Below, one piece after another: positions 47,753 through 57,200 of a DNA stretch of 64,000 nt. The notes under the pieces are model-generated. The model was not told where the DNA came from, made no database searches, and saw only the letters and a program-made list of their open reading frames with translations. The stretch is from assembly GCA_016929395.1 (NCBI GenBank), contig JAFGIX010000019.1, positions 1-64,000 of the forward strand, read 5' to 3'. Source of the DNA: Candidatus Zymogenus saltonus. Its GTDB lineage: Bacteria > Desulfobacterota > Zymogenia > Zymogenales > Zymogenaceae. The translations under genes were made by a program, and so were the position numbers. Every line of letters begins with the position of its first letter. Within the stretch, counting starts at the first letter, position 1.

Positions 47753-47950
47753 CTAATCAATGAATATCTTTCTGCTCTCCGAAAAGTCTATCCCGAGGGC
47801 GGTCAGGATTTTCCTCTTTGTCTCCATGCGGCAGCTCTTCCCCTTCTCGATGCGGTCGATGGTAAGAACGCTGACGCCAGCCTGTCTGGCCAGTTCAGAT
47901 TTGCTCAGAAGCATTTGTTCCCTTATCTCTGTCAACGTATTCTTAGCCAT
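47753..47950 (-). CDS. Small XRE-family helix-turn-helix regulator
   Basis: The 65-residue protein is a single Cro/C1-type HTH: TEIREQMLLSKSELARQAGV (helices 1-2) and VLTIDRIEKGKSCRMETKRK (recognition helix and helix 4), ending with GIDFSESRKIFID. It probably binds as a dimer and represses a nearby operator, plausibly its own or that of the downstream membrane-protein genes. Small lone XRE proteins also occur as antitoxins, but no toxin is next to it. Confidence 0.85.
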   Translation of the reverse strand: MAKNTLTEIREQMLLSKSELARQAGVSVLTIDRIEKGKSCRMETKRKILTALGIDFSESRKIFID

Positions 47951-48195
47951 CAGTATAACCGATTCCTAATTGTGACTTTGCTTTGTATAAATGCATCTCT
48001 CGGAGCTTTACAAGATTTTTACTCCGCCTATTTGTTGTGGCTTCAAAATCTCCGAAGACAACGGCGAAAGACCTGATAACGTTTCCCAGCCGATGAATTA
48101 AAACCTAAACGGGCAAATTCCCATCTGCTTAAATTGTATAAATTACTCTGTTAAAACAGGCAATCACCCGTCGGCTTAAAGTTATTAATTCACCG

Positions 48196-48603
48196 TCAGT
48201 ATTCCACAACGGGAGGGAGTTTCTTCGCCTGCTCGATCCAGTCGGCTACGCTCTTCTCCGAGGGGAGCCTCCTTACGAGGTTCTTCTTATCGTTGATCTC
48301 CTTGATCTGCTGATAGAGGTTATCCGCCCTTCTGTTTCTGAGCTCCTTGACCGTATCGACGCCGGCTTCTTCCAGGAGGTCGGAGTATTCCTCCGCCACA
48401 CCCTTTATCCTCATCAGGTCAGCCAGATTTACCCACTCCAGGATCAGCTTGTGTCCGATGCCCGTTGAGTCTTCCAGCTCCTTTCTCCCCTTAGGGGTTT
48501 TGCCCCGTTCGAGGAGCTGGTTGGTGTTTGTAATTCCAACTTTGTTGAGTTTTCCCTTGTAAGCGTCTCCGATTCCCTCTATGTCTTTGATCGGGTATCC
48601 CAT
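48196..48603 (-). CDS. DUF4332-type helix-hairpin-helix protein
   Basis: A 135-residue soluble protein has two helix-hairpin-helix-like repeats: PIKDIEGIGDAYKGKLNKVG (about 4-23) and NLADLMRIKGVAEEYSDLLE (about 58-77), each followed by TNTNQLLERG or VDTVKELRNR. This is the DUF4332 pattern, related to DNA-binding HhH folds of PolX or ribosomal S13. Function unproven; DNA binding or structural role likely. It has a good RBS (AAAGGAG) before the ATG and stands alone. Confidence 0.85.
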   Translation of the reverse strand: MGYPIKDIEGIGDAYKGKLNKVGITNTNQLLERGKTPKGRKELEDSTGIGHKLILEWVNLADLMRIKGVAEEYSDLLEEAGVDTVKELRNRRADNLYQQIKEINDKKNLVRRLPSEKSVADWIEQAKKLPPVVEY

Positions 48604-49180
48604 ATTAAACTCCTTTAAGATTTTGAATAAAATATATTTCCATTAATCTGTCGATGAGGGTTCAAATCCTTAGTGCAACAGGTTGATTAGAGAATAATTA
48701 AAGATTTTTATAAAAGACGCTTTCTTGGCCTGCTGTTATATTTTTGAATGTGAAAGACCTTTTGCCTACTCCCTCCCGCCCTCTACCCCGTCCCGTTTTT
48801 AGCCCATTCCCCCATCCCCCCCACTCCCTCGATCCTTCAATTCATTGATGAAAAATCCTGCGATGTCCTATCGGCAAAAATCCTTTTTTTAGAAAGATAC
48901 TTATCGGTGCGCTACAAAAAAGTATTTGTTTTTCTTATTTATTCTGTTTTCCGATATAGTGCTATTAGTTAGCATAAGAGAGTTATCAATTTAATTTAAT
49001 TATTTATAAAAGTCAAGCAATTTTATAAAATTGTACGCTTTTTTTATAAATTCCCCTATTTTTTTCTCTCGGGGTGGATTTTAGCACTTTTTTGAGGGGG
49101 TATAAGCGATTTCTCGGTCGCGGTTATGTTGAACAAGGCCAATAAGGCACATACTACATATAACAGGTTGTTATGTAATA
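48604..49180. other. Long AT-rich intergenic region
   Basis: No gene found. It holds a C-rich (minus-strand G-rich) tract at about 48770-48840 and a perfect 16-bp palindrome CAATTTTATAAAATTG at 49018-49033. An imperfect hairpin TACATATAACA-GGT-TGTTATGTA (49155-49177), directly after the stop of the swivel gene, may act as a weak terminator on the minus strand. Confidence 0.4.
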
Positions 49181-49624
49181 CTAATTAACGACTGTGGTTC
49201 CGTCGCTCTTGATCTCTAAAGACATACCGTTTTTTACATAGTTTATAAAGTCGTCGCCAAGGCAATCAACGGTGACAATCCTTTTGTTCAGCCATATATC
49301 TGTCAGGATCACACCAGAGCAAGCTAAGGAGTCTATATTTTCAGAAAACAGGAAGGCCTTTGGTGAAAGGTTCAATTCCGAGGCGGTCATAATGACGAGA
49401 CCGCCCATGGTGGATCCAATTGTTTTTGGCAAGCATATTATCTTATCGGTGAGATCCTTTTTATAAAGGTCAATGTTATTTTGGTCGGAGCATATTGCGC
49501 GCTTTGAGCGCTTGATCGCGCTTTTGATGTATGATGCGAGGGTGTTGAAACCCTCCCTCGTGACGATCGCTTCACCAGTCACGTTGCCTTGAAGTATTAC
49601 TCTCCCCTTAAATTCCCTTTTCAT
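49181..49624 (-). CDS. Aconitase X small (swivel, DUF126) subunit
   Basis: This is the small subunit of an aconitase X-type dehydratase, split from the catalytic subunit encoded just upstream. The 147 residues fit DUF126: FKGRVILQGNVTGEAIVTRE at the start, CLPKTIGSTMGGLVIMT near 65 and ACSGVILTDIWLNKRIVTVD near 102. ATG 49624 is selected because AGGAG is 8 bases upstream; a TTG two codons earlier is weaker. In known systems the pair acts as phosphomevalonate dehydratase (archaea) or cis-3-hydroxyproline dehydratase (bacteria). Confidence 0.88.
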   Translation of the reverse strand: MKREFKGRVILQGNVTGEAIVTREGFNTLASYIKSAIKRSKRAICSDQNNIDLYKKDLTDKIICLPKTIGSTMGGLVIMTASELNLSPKAFLFSENIDSLACSGVILTDIWLNKRIVTVDCLGDDFINYVKNGMSLEIKSDGTTVVN

Positions 49625-49642
49625 CACCAAGACTCCTTTTAT

Positions 49643-50923
49643 TTACCCTGTTATAATATCAAGCACGTCATCGTCATTGCAGAACCTTGCCGTCGTATAG
49701 GTGCGAAGCTTGTTCGAGTTTGTAATCGTGGGTTTTTTTGCTGAGAGGGGATTGCTCATAAACGCCACCGGGCATATCGAAGATAATACAATCCCGTTCC
49801 TCTTCAACAGTACTGAAGTGGATCTGTTCTCATCGAACTTCTTGACCACGGCGGGAGGCGCGTTAAGTATCGTCTGAATCTTAACCTTATTTCTCCCCTT
49901 TTTTTGTAATGTTCCTGATATGTTTTCAATCCACCAAGAGACCTGCTCAAACGACAGGTGGGGACAACCTATCAAACATCTTTTCGGCTGGCCATTTGGG
50001 TTTTTCCAAAGAACGGGATATGAGGCTACTATCCTCTCTATCTCGCAATCATCGACAGTATAGTTTCTAAAACCTTTGGAGATGAGTTTTCTCTTATCAT
50101 CCTTCGCTTCCGGGGTTATATTTTCCACATGGAACAAACCCACCGCCCCGTTGGAAGCGGAGGCAGCACCCATATCCTTCATATAGTCCCTGATTTCAGT
50201 GGTGCTTCTATTCTTGAAATGAGTGTCAAGCCCGACAATATAGGGCACATCCTCCATTACCTTCATCCCTATCGCCGAGCCCAAAACCTGGGGATTGGGA
50301 AGTTCCGACGTCTTGAGCTCTACCAGCCAGGATGCCTTTCGTCCCTCATCGGTCAAGAAGCCGAAATAGGGGGCCTTGCCGATGATGTTCATTAGAACGT
50401 CTATTCCCACGGAATTCCTGTTGGTCCGAGCGCCGAGAACCGAATTGGCAAACACCACCGCCGAAGACTCCGACCACGCGAGGACCTCCCCCTTTTTCGG
50501 TATATTCCCGACCTCCGGGAGATAGCAGGCGCAAGAAAATGTGTCGCTGCTTATTATCCCCAGTATTTGGAGCTTCCTTTCAAGTTCGGGTTGGGAGCCA
50601 TAGACGAATTTGGATAGGACCTTCTCCAAAAAGGAATAAGGTATCCTTTTAAAATCATACGTTCTTGGGTTAGTTGTAAAAGAAATTTTCGGTTTCAACC
50701 CAGCCTCGATTATCTCATCGAGTACTTTATAATATGGGGTTATGATTGATGCCCCAAACGACATGGCGAAGTGGGGTGTGCCGGCCACAGGGACGAGTCT
50801 ATCGGCGCCGAACGCTTCCCCGTAGAGAATTACCGATCTCAGTATCTTTCCAAGTACCGTATTTTGGTCGTCCTTTAAGATTCTTTCCTCTTCCTGTGTA
50901 AGTTTACAAATACCCTTTTTCAT
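49643..50923 (-). CDS. Aconitase X catalytic subunit (DUF521)
   Basis: This is the large subunit of a hydro-lyase with an iron-sulfur cluster. The 426 residues carry SSDTFSCACYLPEVGNIPKK near 125, where the Cys pair is one cluster ligand site, VVFANSVLGARTNRN near 158, and two more Cys in CLIGCPHLSF (about 320) and SSICPVAFMSNPLSAK (about 380). It begins with the family's typical LTQEEERIL segment. The gene lies between the amidohydrolase and the swivel gene (18 bases), with which it must form a heterodimer. Substrate cannot be read from sequence; neighbours point to catabolism rather than mevalonate synthesis. Confidence 0.9.
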   Translation of the reverse strand: MKKGICKLTQEEERILKDDQNTVLGKILRSVILYGEAFGADRLVPVAGTPHFAMSFGASIITPYYKVLDEIIEAGLKPKISFTTNPRTYDFKRIPYSFLEKVLSKFVYGSQPELERKLQILGIISSDTFSCACYLPEVGNIPKKGEVLAWSESSAVVFANSVLGARTNRNSVGIDVLMNIIGKAPYFGFLTDEGRKASWLVELKTSELPNPQVLGSAIGMKVMEDVPYIVGLDTHFKNRSTTEIRDYMKDMGAASASNGAVGLFHVENITPEAKDDKRKLISKGFRNYTVDDCEIERIVASYPVLWKNPNGQPKRCLIGCPHLSFEQVSWWIENISGTLQKKGRNKVKIQTILNAPPAVVKKFDENRSTSVLLKRNGIVLSSICPVAFMSNPLSAKKPTITNSNKLRTYTTARFCNDDDVLDIITG

Positions 50924-50956
50924 AATCTATCCCCCGGATATTTATCTCAATAAAAC

Positions 50957-51790
50957 TCAAATGCTCTGAAGCCCAAAAATTCTTTTTGCATTTTCATGGA
51001 GGAATAGAGACTTCACTTCTTTATCGAGCTTGAGAGAATCAAGGTCTTCAAGGCATCTTTCGGCCGTCAGCATGGGGTAATTTGTGCCGAATAGGACCTT
51101 CTTCTTGCCGTTTCGTTTCATATAGTCTAAAAGCTCTGCGGGGAATCTCTTTGAAATGTAAGCGGAAGTTTCAATAAAAACATTAGTATGTTTTGTGGCA
51201 ACGGCTATCATCTCTTGCGTCCAAGGATACCCGATGTGTCCGCACACGATCTTCAATTCAGGAAAATCCAGAGCCGCTTCATCTATGTATGGAATAGGCC
51301 TTCCAGGCTCGGACGGGCACATGGGGCCTGTATGGCCGACCTGAAGACACACCGGAATACCCAGCTTAACGCACTCGGCAAAGATCGGATAGTAATACCT
51401 GTGAGTGGGCGGGAGGTTCCAGTACCATTGAACGATCCTGAGGCCGATAAATCCCAATTCTTTGGCGCAGCGATTGAGTTCTCTTATTCCCTCCATGGGC
51501 CTGGAGATATCGACGGAAGCTATTCCCCGGAATCGGTCGGGATGGTGATTGACAATTTCCTTCACCTCGTCGTTTGAAATGAGTGCTCCTTGCGGACCCC
51601 ACCACGCACAGATGAGCCCTGTTTGAACACCGGCCCTGTCCATAGTCTCTAAAGTATATTCAACCGGTATCTCCTGCTCGAATTTTTCAATTCCCATCCA
51701 GCGACGAAGAGATTCAAACATCGGATGGTTAATAAACTTCATCGTGGGATGCTGCATCCATACGTCAATGATATTGGAATCACCGTTCAT
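50957..51790 (-). CDS. Amidohydrolase-2 family protein with altered metal site
   Basis: The 277-residue TIM barrel is of the ACMSD/decarboxylase-like amidohydrolase_2 group. The usual N-terminal H-x-H is replaced by IDVWMQHP (only His14), and the Asp of the C-terminal G-T-D-x-P is Asn (LFGTNYPM near 240). Other ligand positions, QVGHTGP near 150 and CGHIGYPW near 185, remain. It may bind metal weakly or act without it. It sits 33 bases before the aconitase X gene and 29 bases after the MarR gene, so it is part of the same operon. Confidence 0.85.
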   Translation of the reverse strand: MNGDSNIIDVWMQHPTMKFINHPMFESLRRWMGIEKFEQEIPVEYTLETMDRAGVQTGLICAWWGPQGALISNDEVKEIVNHHPDRFRGIASVDISRPMEGIRELNRCAKELGFIGLRIVQWYWNLPPTHRYYYPIFAECVKLGIPVCLQVGHTGPMCPSEPGRPIPYIDEAALDFPELKIVCGHIGYPWTQEMIAVATKHTNVFIETSAYISKRFPAELLDYMKRNGKKKVLFGTNYPMLTAERCLEDLDSLKLDKEVKSLFLHENAKRIFGLQSI

Positions 51791-51819
51791 CGCAATACCT
51801 CAATAGTTAACTCTGTCGG

Positions 51820-52281
51820 CTATTTGCTGTTTTGTTTCATTTCAGCTTCGCAGCTTATTAGGTTGTCGAGGATTCTTCGGAGTTTATCCTCTAAGTCGTC
51901 CAACTCCTCTTCCGTAAAACCCCTGCATACAATGGCGGCTATCTCTTCGGAGACTTTGGCATAGGTATCCATTAGATTTTGGTCTTTCTCGGTAAGCTTG
52001 ATGAGGACCTCGCGACGGTCGCTTTTTGAACGAATTCGCTTAATATGCCCAGCTATCTCCAGCCCGTCCAACATAGCCGTCAGCGTAGACTTGCTGAGGG
52101 AGGTTTCCTTGGCAAGCTGTTGGATGGGGATGTTGTCTTTGCGCCATAAAACGAAGAGTATCCTCCCCTGGGCGGGGGTGATATGGCCGATTTTGTGTTC
52201 TCTGAGGATATTCGTAAAAATCCTGCCCGCTGTCTGGTTTATCCTGGCGACAAGAAAGGCGCCCTCTCGTTTTAACTTCAC
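51820..52281 (-). CDS. MarR-family transcriptional regulator
   Basis: The 153-residue protein has the winged HTH in order: ITPAQGRILFVLW near 34, IQQLAKETSLSKSTLTAMLD (recognition helix about 55-72), wing KRIRSKSDRREVLIKLTEKD near 80, and C-terminal dimer helices. DRR in the wing is the family signature. MarR proteins usually repress their own operon and release DNA on binding a small aromatic or phenolic ligand. GTG start. It is the first gene of the operon with the amidohydrolase and aconitase X subunits; dyads fit as its operators. Confidence 0.92.
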   Translation of the reverse strand: MKLKREGAFLVARINQTAGRIFTNILREHKIGHITPAQGRILFVLWRKDNIPIQQLAKETSLSKSTLTAMLDGLEIAGHIKRIRSKSDRREVLIKLTEKDQNLMDTYAKVSEEIAAIVCRGFTEEELDDLEDKLRRILDNLISCEAEMKQNSK

Positions 52282-52329
52282 CTTCTGATTTACCTTTCAA
52301 TAACTGCTTTAACTAATTCTACAACAAAA

Positions 52330-52407
52330 GAACACATATGTTCTAAATCGTATTGTTCTATATAGAATTATATTATATAATACTATACTTTTTGGAATGT
52401 TTGTCAA
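52330..52407 (-). promoter_or_regulatory. Promoter and two dyads upstream of the MarR operon
   Basis: On the minus strand TTGACA (52407-52402), 16-bp spacer, TAGTAT (52385-52380). Downstream are two dyads, TTCTATATAGAA (52356-52367) and GAACA-CATA-TGTTC (52330-52343), sharing TGTTCTA half-sites 15 bp apart. Placement over the start site fits MarR autorepression. Confidence 0.6.
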
Positions 52408-52541
52408 GAAGAAAATGCACTATTTTTTTTGAAGTATTTTACCGTTGAAATGACATTCCGTCGGTTTCCGAAACAGTCAATTGCAGATAAGATATGATCC
52501 CTCTACGCCACTCTCAATCATTACTTAACCTTACTTTTCCC

Positions 52542-53909
52542 TTACCCCATCTTTTTCAGGAGCGAGCGCGCCGCTACGAGTATCGGGTCGATGGTGGGCG
52601 TAAACGGCGGGGCGTAGGCGAGGTCGAGGTCGACGATGTCGTCGATAGAGAGGTTTCCGAAAAGCGCCGCGGCAAGGATGTTTATCCGGTGGCCGGCGCC
52701 GTCCCTGCCGGCGATCTGGGCGCCGATGAGCCTTCGACTCTTTCTCTCGGCCACGAGGTGCACGCGAATCGGGGCTGATCCGGGATAGAGCCCGGGCCGT
52801 GATCTCCCCTCGATCGTCTCGCAGACGGCGTCGATCCCCTCCTTTTGGGCGGCTGAGAGGGTAAGCCCCGTGAATCCGACCTCGAGGTCGAACAGTTTGA
52901 AGTGGGCCGAGCCCAAAACTCCGGGATAAACTATATCTCCGCCGGCGGCGTTCTCCCCGGCGACCCAGCCCTGCTTGTTGGCGAGGTCACCGAGAGCGAT
53001 GTTTACCCCTTTTCCCGTTATGAGGTGCTTCACCTCGACGCAGTCGCCCGCGGCGTAGATATTTTCGTCCGAAGTTCGCTGGCGCTCGTCGACCCATATC
53101 GCCCCGGTCTCGCCTATCTTTAGGCCCGCATCCACCGCCAGCGAAACATTGGGCAGAAAGCCGACCGAGACGAGGACCATATCCGCATCGAATCTTCCCT
53201 TGTCGGTCACTACGGATCTGACGTTTCCGTTTGAGACGTCAAGTGAGGAGATCTTGGCGTCGGTGACGAACTTCGTCCCCTTTTCGGAAAGCTCGTCCAA
53301 GACCATCTCCGCAATATCCTTTCCGAGCTGCCTCATCGGGAGGTCACGGCGGTGGACGATGGTGTTTTCTATCCCCAGCTCCCCGAAGGCCTCGGCCATC
53401 TCGAGGGAGATGAAGCCCGCCCCGATCGTCACAACCCTTTTGGGTCCTTTATCGTTGATATAATCCTTTATCCTCTTCCCGTCTAAGAGGGATTTGAGGG
53501 AAAATACATTCGGGGCGTCCTCGTTTTCTACCCCGAGTTTTCTGGAGCGGGAGCCGGTGGTGATGATCAGCTTGTCGTAGGGTTTTGTCAACTCCTCGTC
53601 CTTATCGAGATCACGAATAAGTATCTCCTTTTTATTCCTGTCGATATGCAGGACCTCGTGATTCGTGTGGATGTCGATGTCGTGATCTTTCTTGAAGACT
53701 TCGGGTGGCCTGACGACGTATTTGTCAATGACCCTTGACTTGGCTACATCTCCGATGTAGTAGGGCATAAGTCAGGCGGAATAGGAGATATATGGATCCT
53801 TTTCGTAGAGGTCTATCTTCAGGTTTCGATCCGTCCTGCGGGCGCGGCTGGCGGCGGCGGTTCCGGCCGCCACACCCCCGCAGATCAGAAGGCCGCTTTG
53901 GTTTTTCAT
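52542..53909 (-). CDS. Probable selenocysteine-containing CoA-disulfide reductase / NADH oxidase family flavoprotein
   Basis: Read through an in-frame TGA (53774-53772, codon 46), the minus strand encodes 455 residues with a normal start (MKNQSGLLICGGVAAGTAAA, GGGAG upstream). Domains: FAD binding (about 7-120), NADH binding with TIGAGFISLEMAEAFGELG near 155, AAGDCVE near 290, and the C-terminal dimerisation domain. The TGA falls in ISYSA-[TGA]-LMPYYIGD, where relatives have SYSACG(L/M)PYYI and the Cys is the catalytic redox residue. A SECIS-like hairpin lies 18 nt after the TGA. Selenocysteine at the active site is therefore the best reading; without recoding, the gene would be split (the downstream ATG at 53768 lacks most of the FAD domain). 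Likely role: NAD(P)H-dependent thiol/disulfide or oxygen reduction. Confidence 0.8.
53744..53760 (-). promoter_or_regulatory. SECIS-like stem-loop for TGA at 53774-53772
   Basis: On the minus strand CTACATC-GGA-GATGTAG is a perfect 7-bp stem with a G-starting 3-nt loop. There are 18 nt between the TGA and the loop. In bacteria SelB binds such a hairpin inside the coding region just after UGA; loop G and spacing agree with that model as I recall it. Confidence 0.7.
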
Positions 53910-53965
53910 GGTTAAAATCTCCCAAGCGTTTAATTTAATATTGGTTTGTTTTTTGGTTGAGTTTC

Positions 53966-53994
53966 ATTATCGATGGGGAAGGTTGAAATGTCAA
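53966..53994 (-). promoter_or_regulatory. Promoter of the selenoprotein candidate
   Basis: On the minus strand TTGACA (53994-53989), 17-bp spacer, GATAAT (53971-53966), about 57 bases before the ATG at 53909. The rest of the gap to 54217 holds a G-rich tract (54005-54040) and no gene that I can support. Confidence 0.65.
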
Positions 53995-54217
53995 GACCTT
54001 AAAATCGGGAGGAAGGGGGAGGAGAGAGGGGAGGGCGGTTGGGTATAGCCTTTATTGTAGGAATGTCTTATTTGCTTTAGAGTCGGTCAGTCGTCTGTGT
54101 GGCGGCATCGCCTCACCGTATTTTCACGGCAGTTGGATAGTAGGGAGGGCGATGAAAACTCGAGGCCCCCAAAAACAGACATCCGAGATTTCACGGCTGA
54201 TGGATCGTTTTACATAT

Positions 54218-57200
54218 TTAACGACTTTTTCTCCCGGCTATCTTCAGCTTTATATCCTCGATGACAAGATACAGACATGGAATTATGACGAGGGTCAAAA
54301 GGACGCCGAACGCCAGTCCCCAGACGATGGAGACCGCCATCGGTGTCAGCATCGGCTCCCTCCCGCCGATACCGATCGCCATGGGGAACAGACCGCCGAT
54401 GGTCGTCAAGGTGGTCAGCAGGATCGGCCTAAGGCGGATCTTTCCCGTCTCGATGACCGCGTCATAGAGGTCTGTTCCCTTCTCCCTCGCCCTGTTGATG
54501 AAATCGACCATGACTATGGCGTCGTTGACGACAATCCCTACCAGCGCAATGATTCCGATGCCCGCCATCAGGGAAAGCTCGATGTTCGAGATAAAGAGGC
54601 CGAACACCACCCCGATGAAGGAAAAGGGCACCGTAACCATTATGATAAGGGGCTGCACGTACGATCTGAAGAGGGCCGCCAGGATTATGTAGATGAGCAA
54701 GATTGCTATTAAGAGAGAGCGAAGGAGCGAGAGGATAGATTCCATCGTGTCTTCATATTCCCCGCCGTACTTGAAGGTATAACCCGGGTACTTGACACTT
54801 CTGGTGCCGAATTTCTTGATCAGCGCCTCGTTTATCTCCTTCGACGTGTTCTGACCCTCGACGAGATTGGCCGATACCGTGATGGTGCGCTCGCGGTCGT
54901 CATGGTAAATCCTCAACATCCCGTCGCCGTAGCTCACATCCGCAAAGGTCTTTATGGGGATCCTGTCACCGTTGCCGTTGGAGACGGAGAAGTTCATGAG
55001 ATTGTTGAGATTTGCCATATACTCATTGTATTTTACGATGATGTCGATTTTGTCCGTGCCCCGCATTATCTTTCCCGCATCCCCCCCGGAAAAGGCGCTG
55101 CGTAACTCCGTGGAGACGTCGTTCACGTTGAGCCCCAAGGATCCCATCGTGTGTTCGTCGTAAATAAAGCGAATCTCCTCCTTCCCCCTCCTGTAATCGT
55201 CTTCGATATCCACCACTCCCTTCATCGTGGCCAATTCCTTTTTAAACTCCTCCGAAAGCTTCTGGAGGGTCTCGAACTCGTCTCCCTGGATGCTGACCTC
55301 AACGGCCGAGCCCCTCGGCGGCCCCCTCCTCTGGGACCTGTACGTAATGGACGTGGCCCCGGCGATGAGATCGCTCTCCTCCCTGAGCTCTTCGGTGATT
55401 GTTTCGGCCCCGATCTTTTTGTATCCGTGTTCGGTCAGCTCCACCCGGATACGCCCGCTATAGGAGCTGGAGGAACCGCCCACGGACGCCATGATAACAG
55501 AAATCTCGTCTTTCGGGCGCTCAAGGATGAGCTCCTCAACCTTTTTAATCACCCGGTCGGTCGCATCCAGATTGCTGTCCGTGGGAAGGTTTACAGAGAC
55601 CCTGAATTCTTCGGCGATGGAGCTTCCCATAAAGACGAATTTCATGGTAAAGAGGCCGAAGAAGATGGTTACAATCGCAACCCCGACGAGACTCGAGAAA
55701 ACCAGATAGCGCCGTCTCAATATCGAGGTAAGGAGGTTGCCGTAATAATTCCTGACTCGATTAAACCAGGCCCTCGCCTCTCTGTTGGCCTCGGATACGT
55801 TATCCTTGACGAAATCGTGGAGGTGTGAGGGAAGGATAAGAAACGCCTCCAAAAGCGAGGCCAGAAGCGTTACTATGACTACAAAGGGAATCGTCTTTAA
55901 AAATTTGCCCATGATCCCCGATATAAAAAGGAGCGGGATGAACGCCGCAATATTCGTGGCGATGGCCGCAATGATGGGCATAATGACCTCCTGCGTGCCC
56001 AAGACAACGGCCTCAGTGAGGTTGTACCCCATCTCGCGGTATCGAAAAAAGTTTTCAGCAACGACTATGGCGTCGTCGACAACTATACCCAGAACGAGGA
56101 TCAGGGCGAACATGGAGAGGAGGTTTAGGGTGATCCCAGCGTAGCTCATTATGATAATCGTGAGAAGAAACGAGAAGGGGATTCCCATCGAGGCCCAGAA
56201 GGCCACCCGCGAGTCTAAAAATGCGTAGAGAATCAGGATCACCAGCATCATGCCGAGGGCGGCGTTGAGCAGAAGCGTCTTCAGCCTTCTTTCCACGTAT
56301 ATCGATTCATCGTCCGCCAGCGAGATATTTATTCCTTCATCGAGATGAGCCCGCTCGTTTTTAACGATCCCTTTGACCTCTTCGGCAATGTTGATAACGT
56401 CCCCGGAGCCGCTCTTCATGACGTCAAGCAAAATCGCCCGGCGCCCGTTGAACCTGACATAGGACTCCTCTTCCTCAAAGGTCTCGGCCACATTTGCCAC
56501 ATCCCCCACCCTTACAACGCCGTCCGCGTAAGAGGAGACGATGATGTTTTTAATATCTTTGGCCCCCTTTACCTCTCCGATGGACCTTATCATAAGCTCC
56601 TTCTCACCCGAATCAAATGTTCCGCTAGGGAGGTTGAGGTTGCGCTTCTTTATGGCGTTTATGATAGTGCTGAACTTGAGGTTCAGGGCGTCGAGTTTCC
56701 TGGGGTCAACTTCCACCCAGACCTCCCGATCGAGGTACCCATCCATATCAACATTGCTGACACCCTTAATCAATTCAATCTCGTCCTTCAATCGGTCGGC
56801 GGTGTTCCTGAGCTTCTCCTGATCGGCATCGCCCCAGATGCCTATCGTGATGACGTCGAACCTCGGCTCCCTCTTCGTCACGTTTGGATCCTCGGCGTCC
56901 TCGGGGAGGTCGGAGACCTTGTCGACCTCGCTCTTTATATCGTTCAGGAGCTGGTCGAGCTTTGTCCCCTCGATGCCCGCCTCCGCCTTAATGGTAATGG
57001 CGGAAGACCCCTCGTTGCTGGTGGAGGTGATCGTGTCGATCCCATCCACGTCGAAGATCTGCTCCTCGATAGGGACGGTGATGAGATTTTCAATCTCCTC
57101 CGGCGAGGCGCCCTTGTACGTTGTGTTTATGTTGATGTAGCCGAAATCGACGGAGGGAAAGACCTCCCTGTTGAGCTTGGTCGCAAAATATATCCCCATT

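Noticed and set aside
48650-48690. GAGGGTTCAAATCCTT resembling a tRNA T arm
   Set aside because: No acceptor, D or anticodon arm could be built around it; at most a tRNA fragment.
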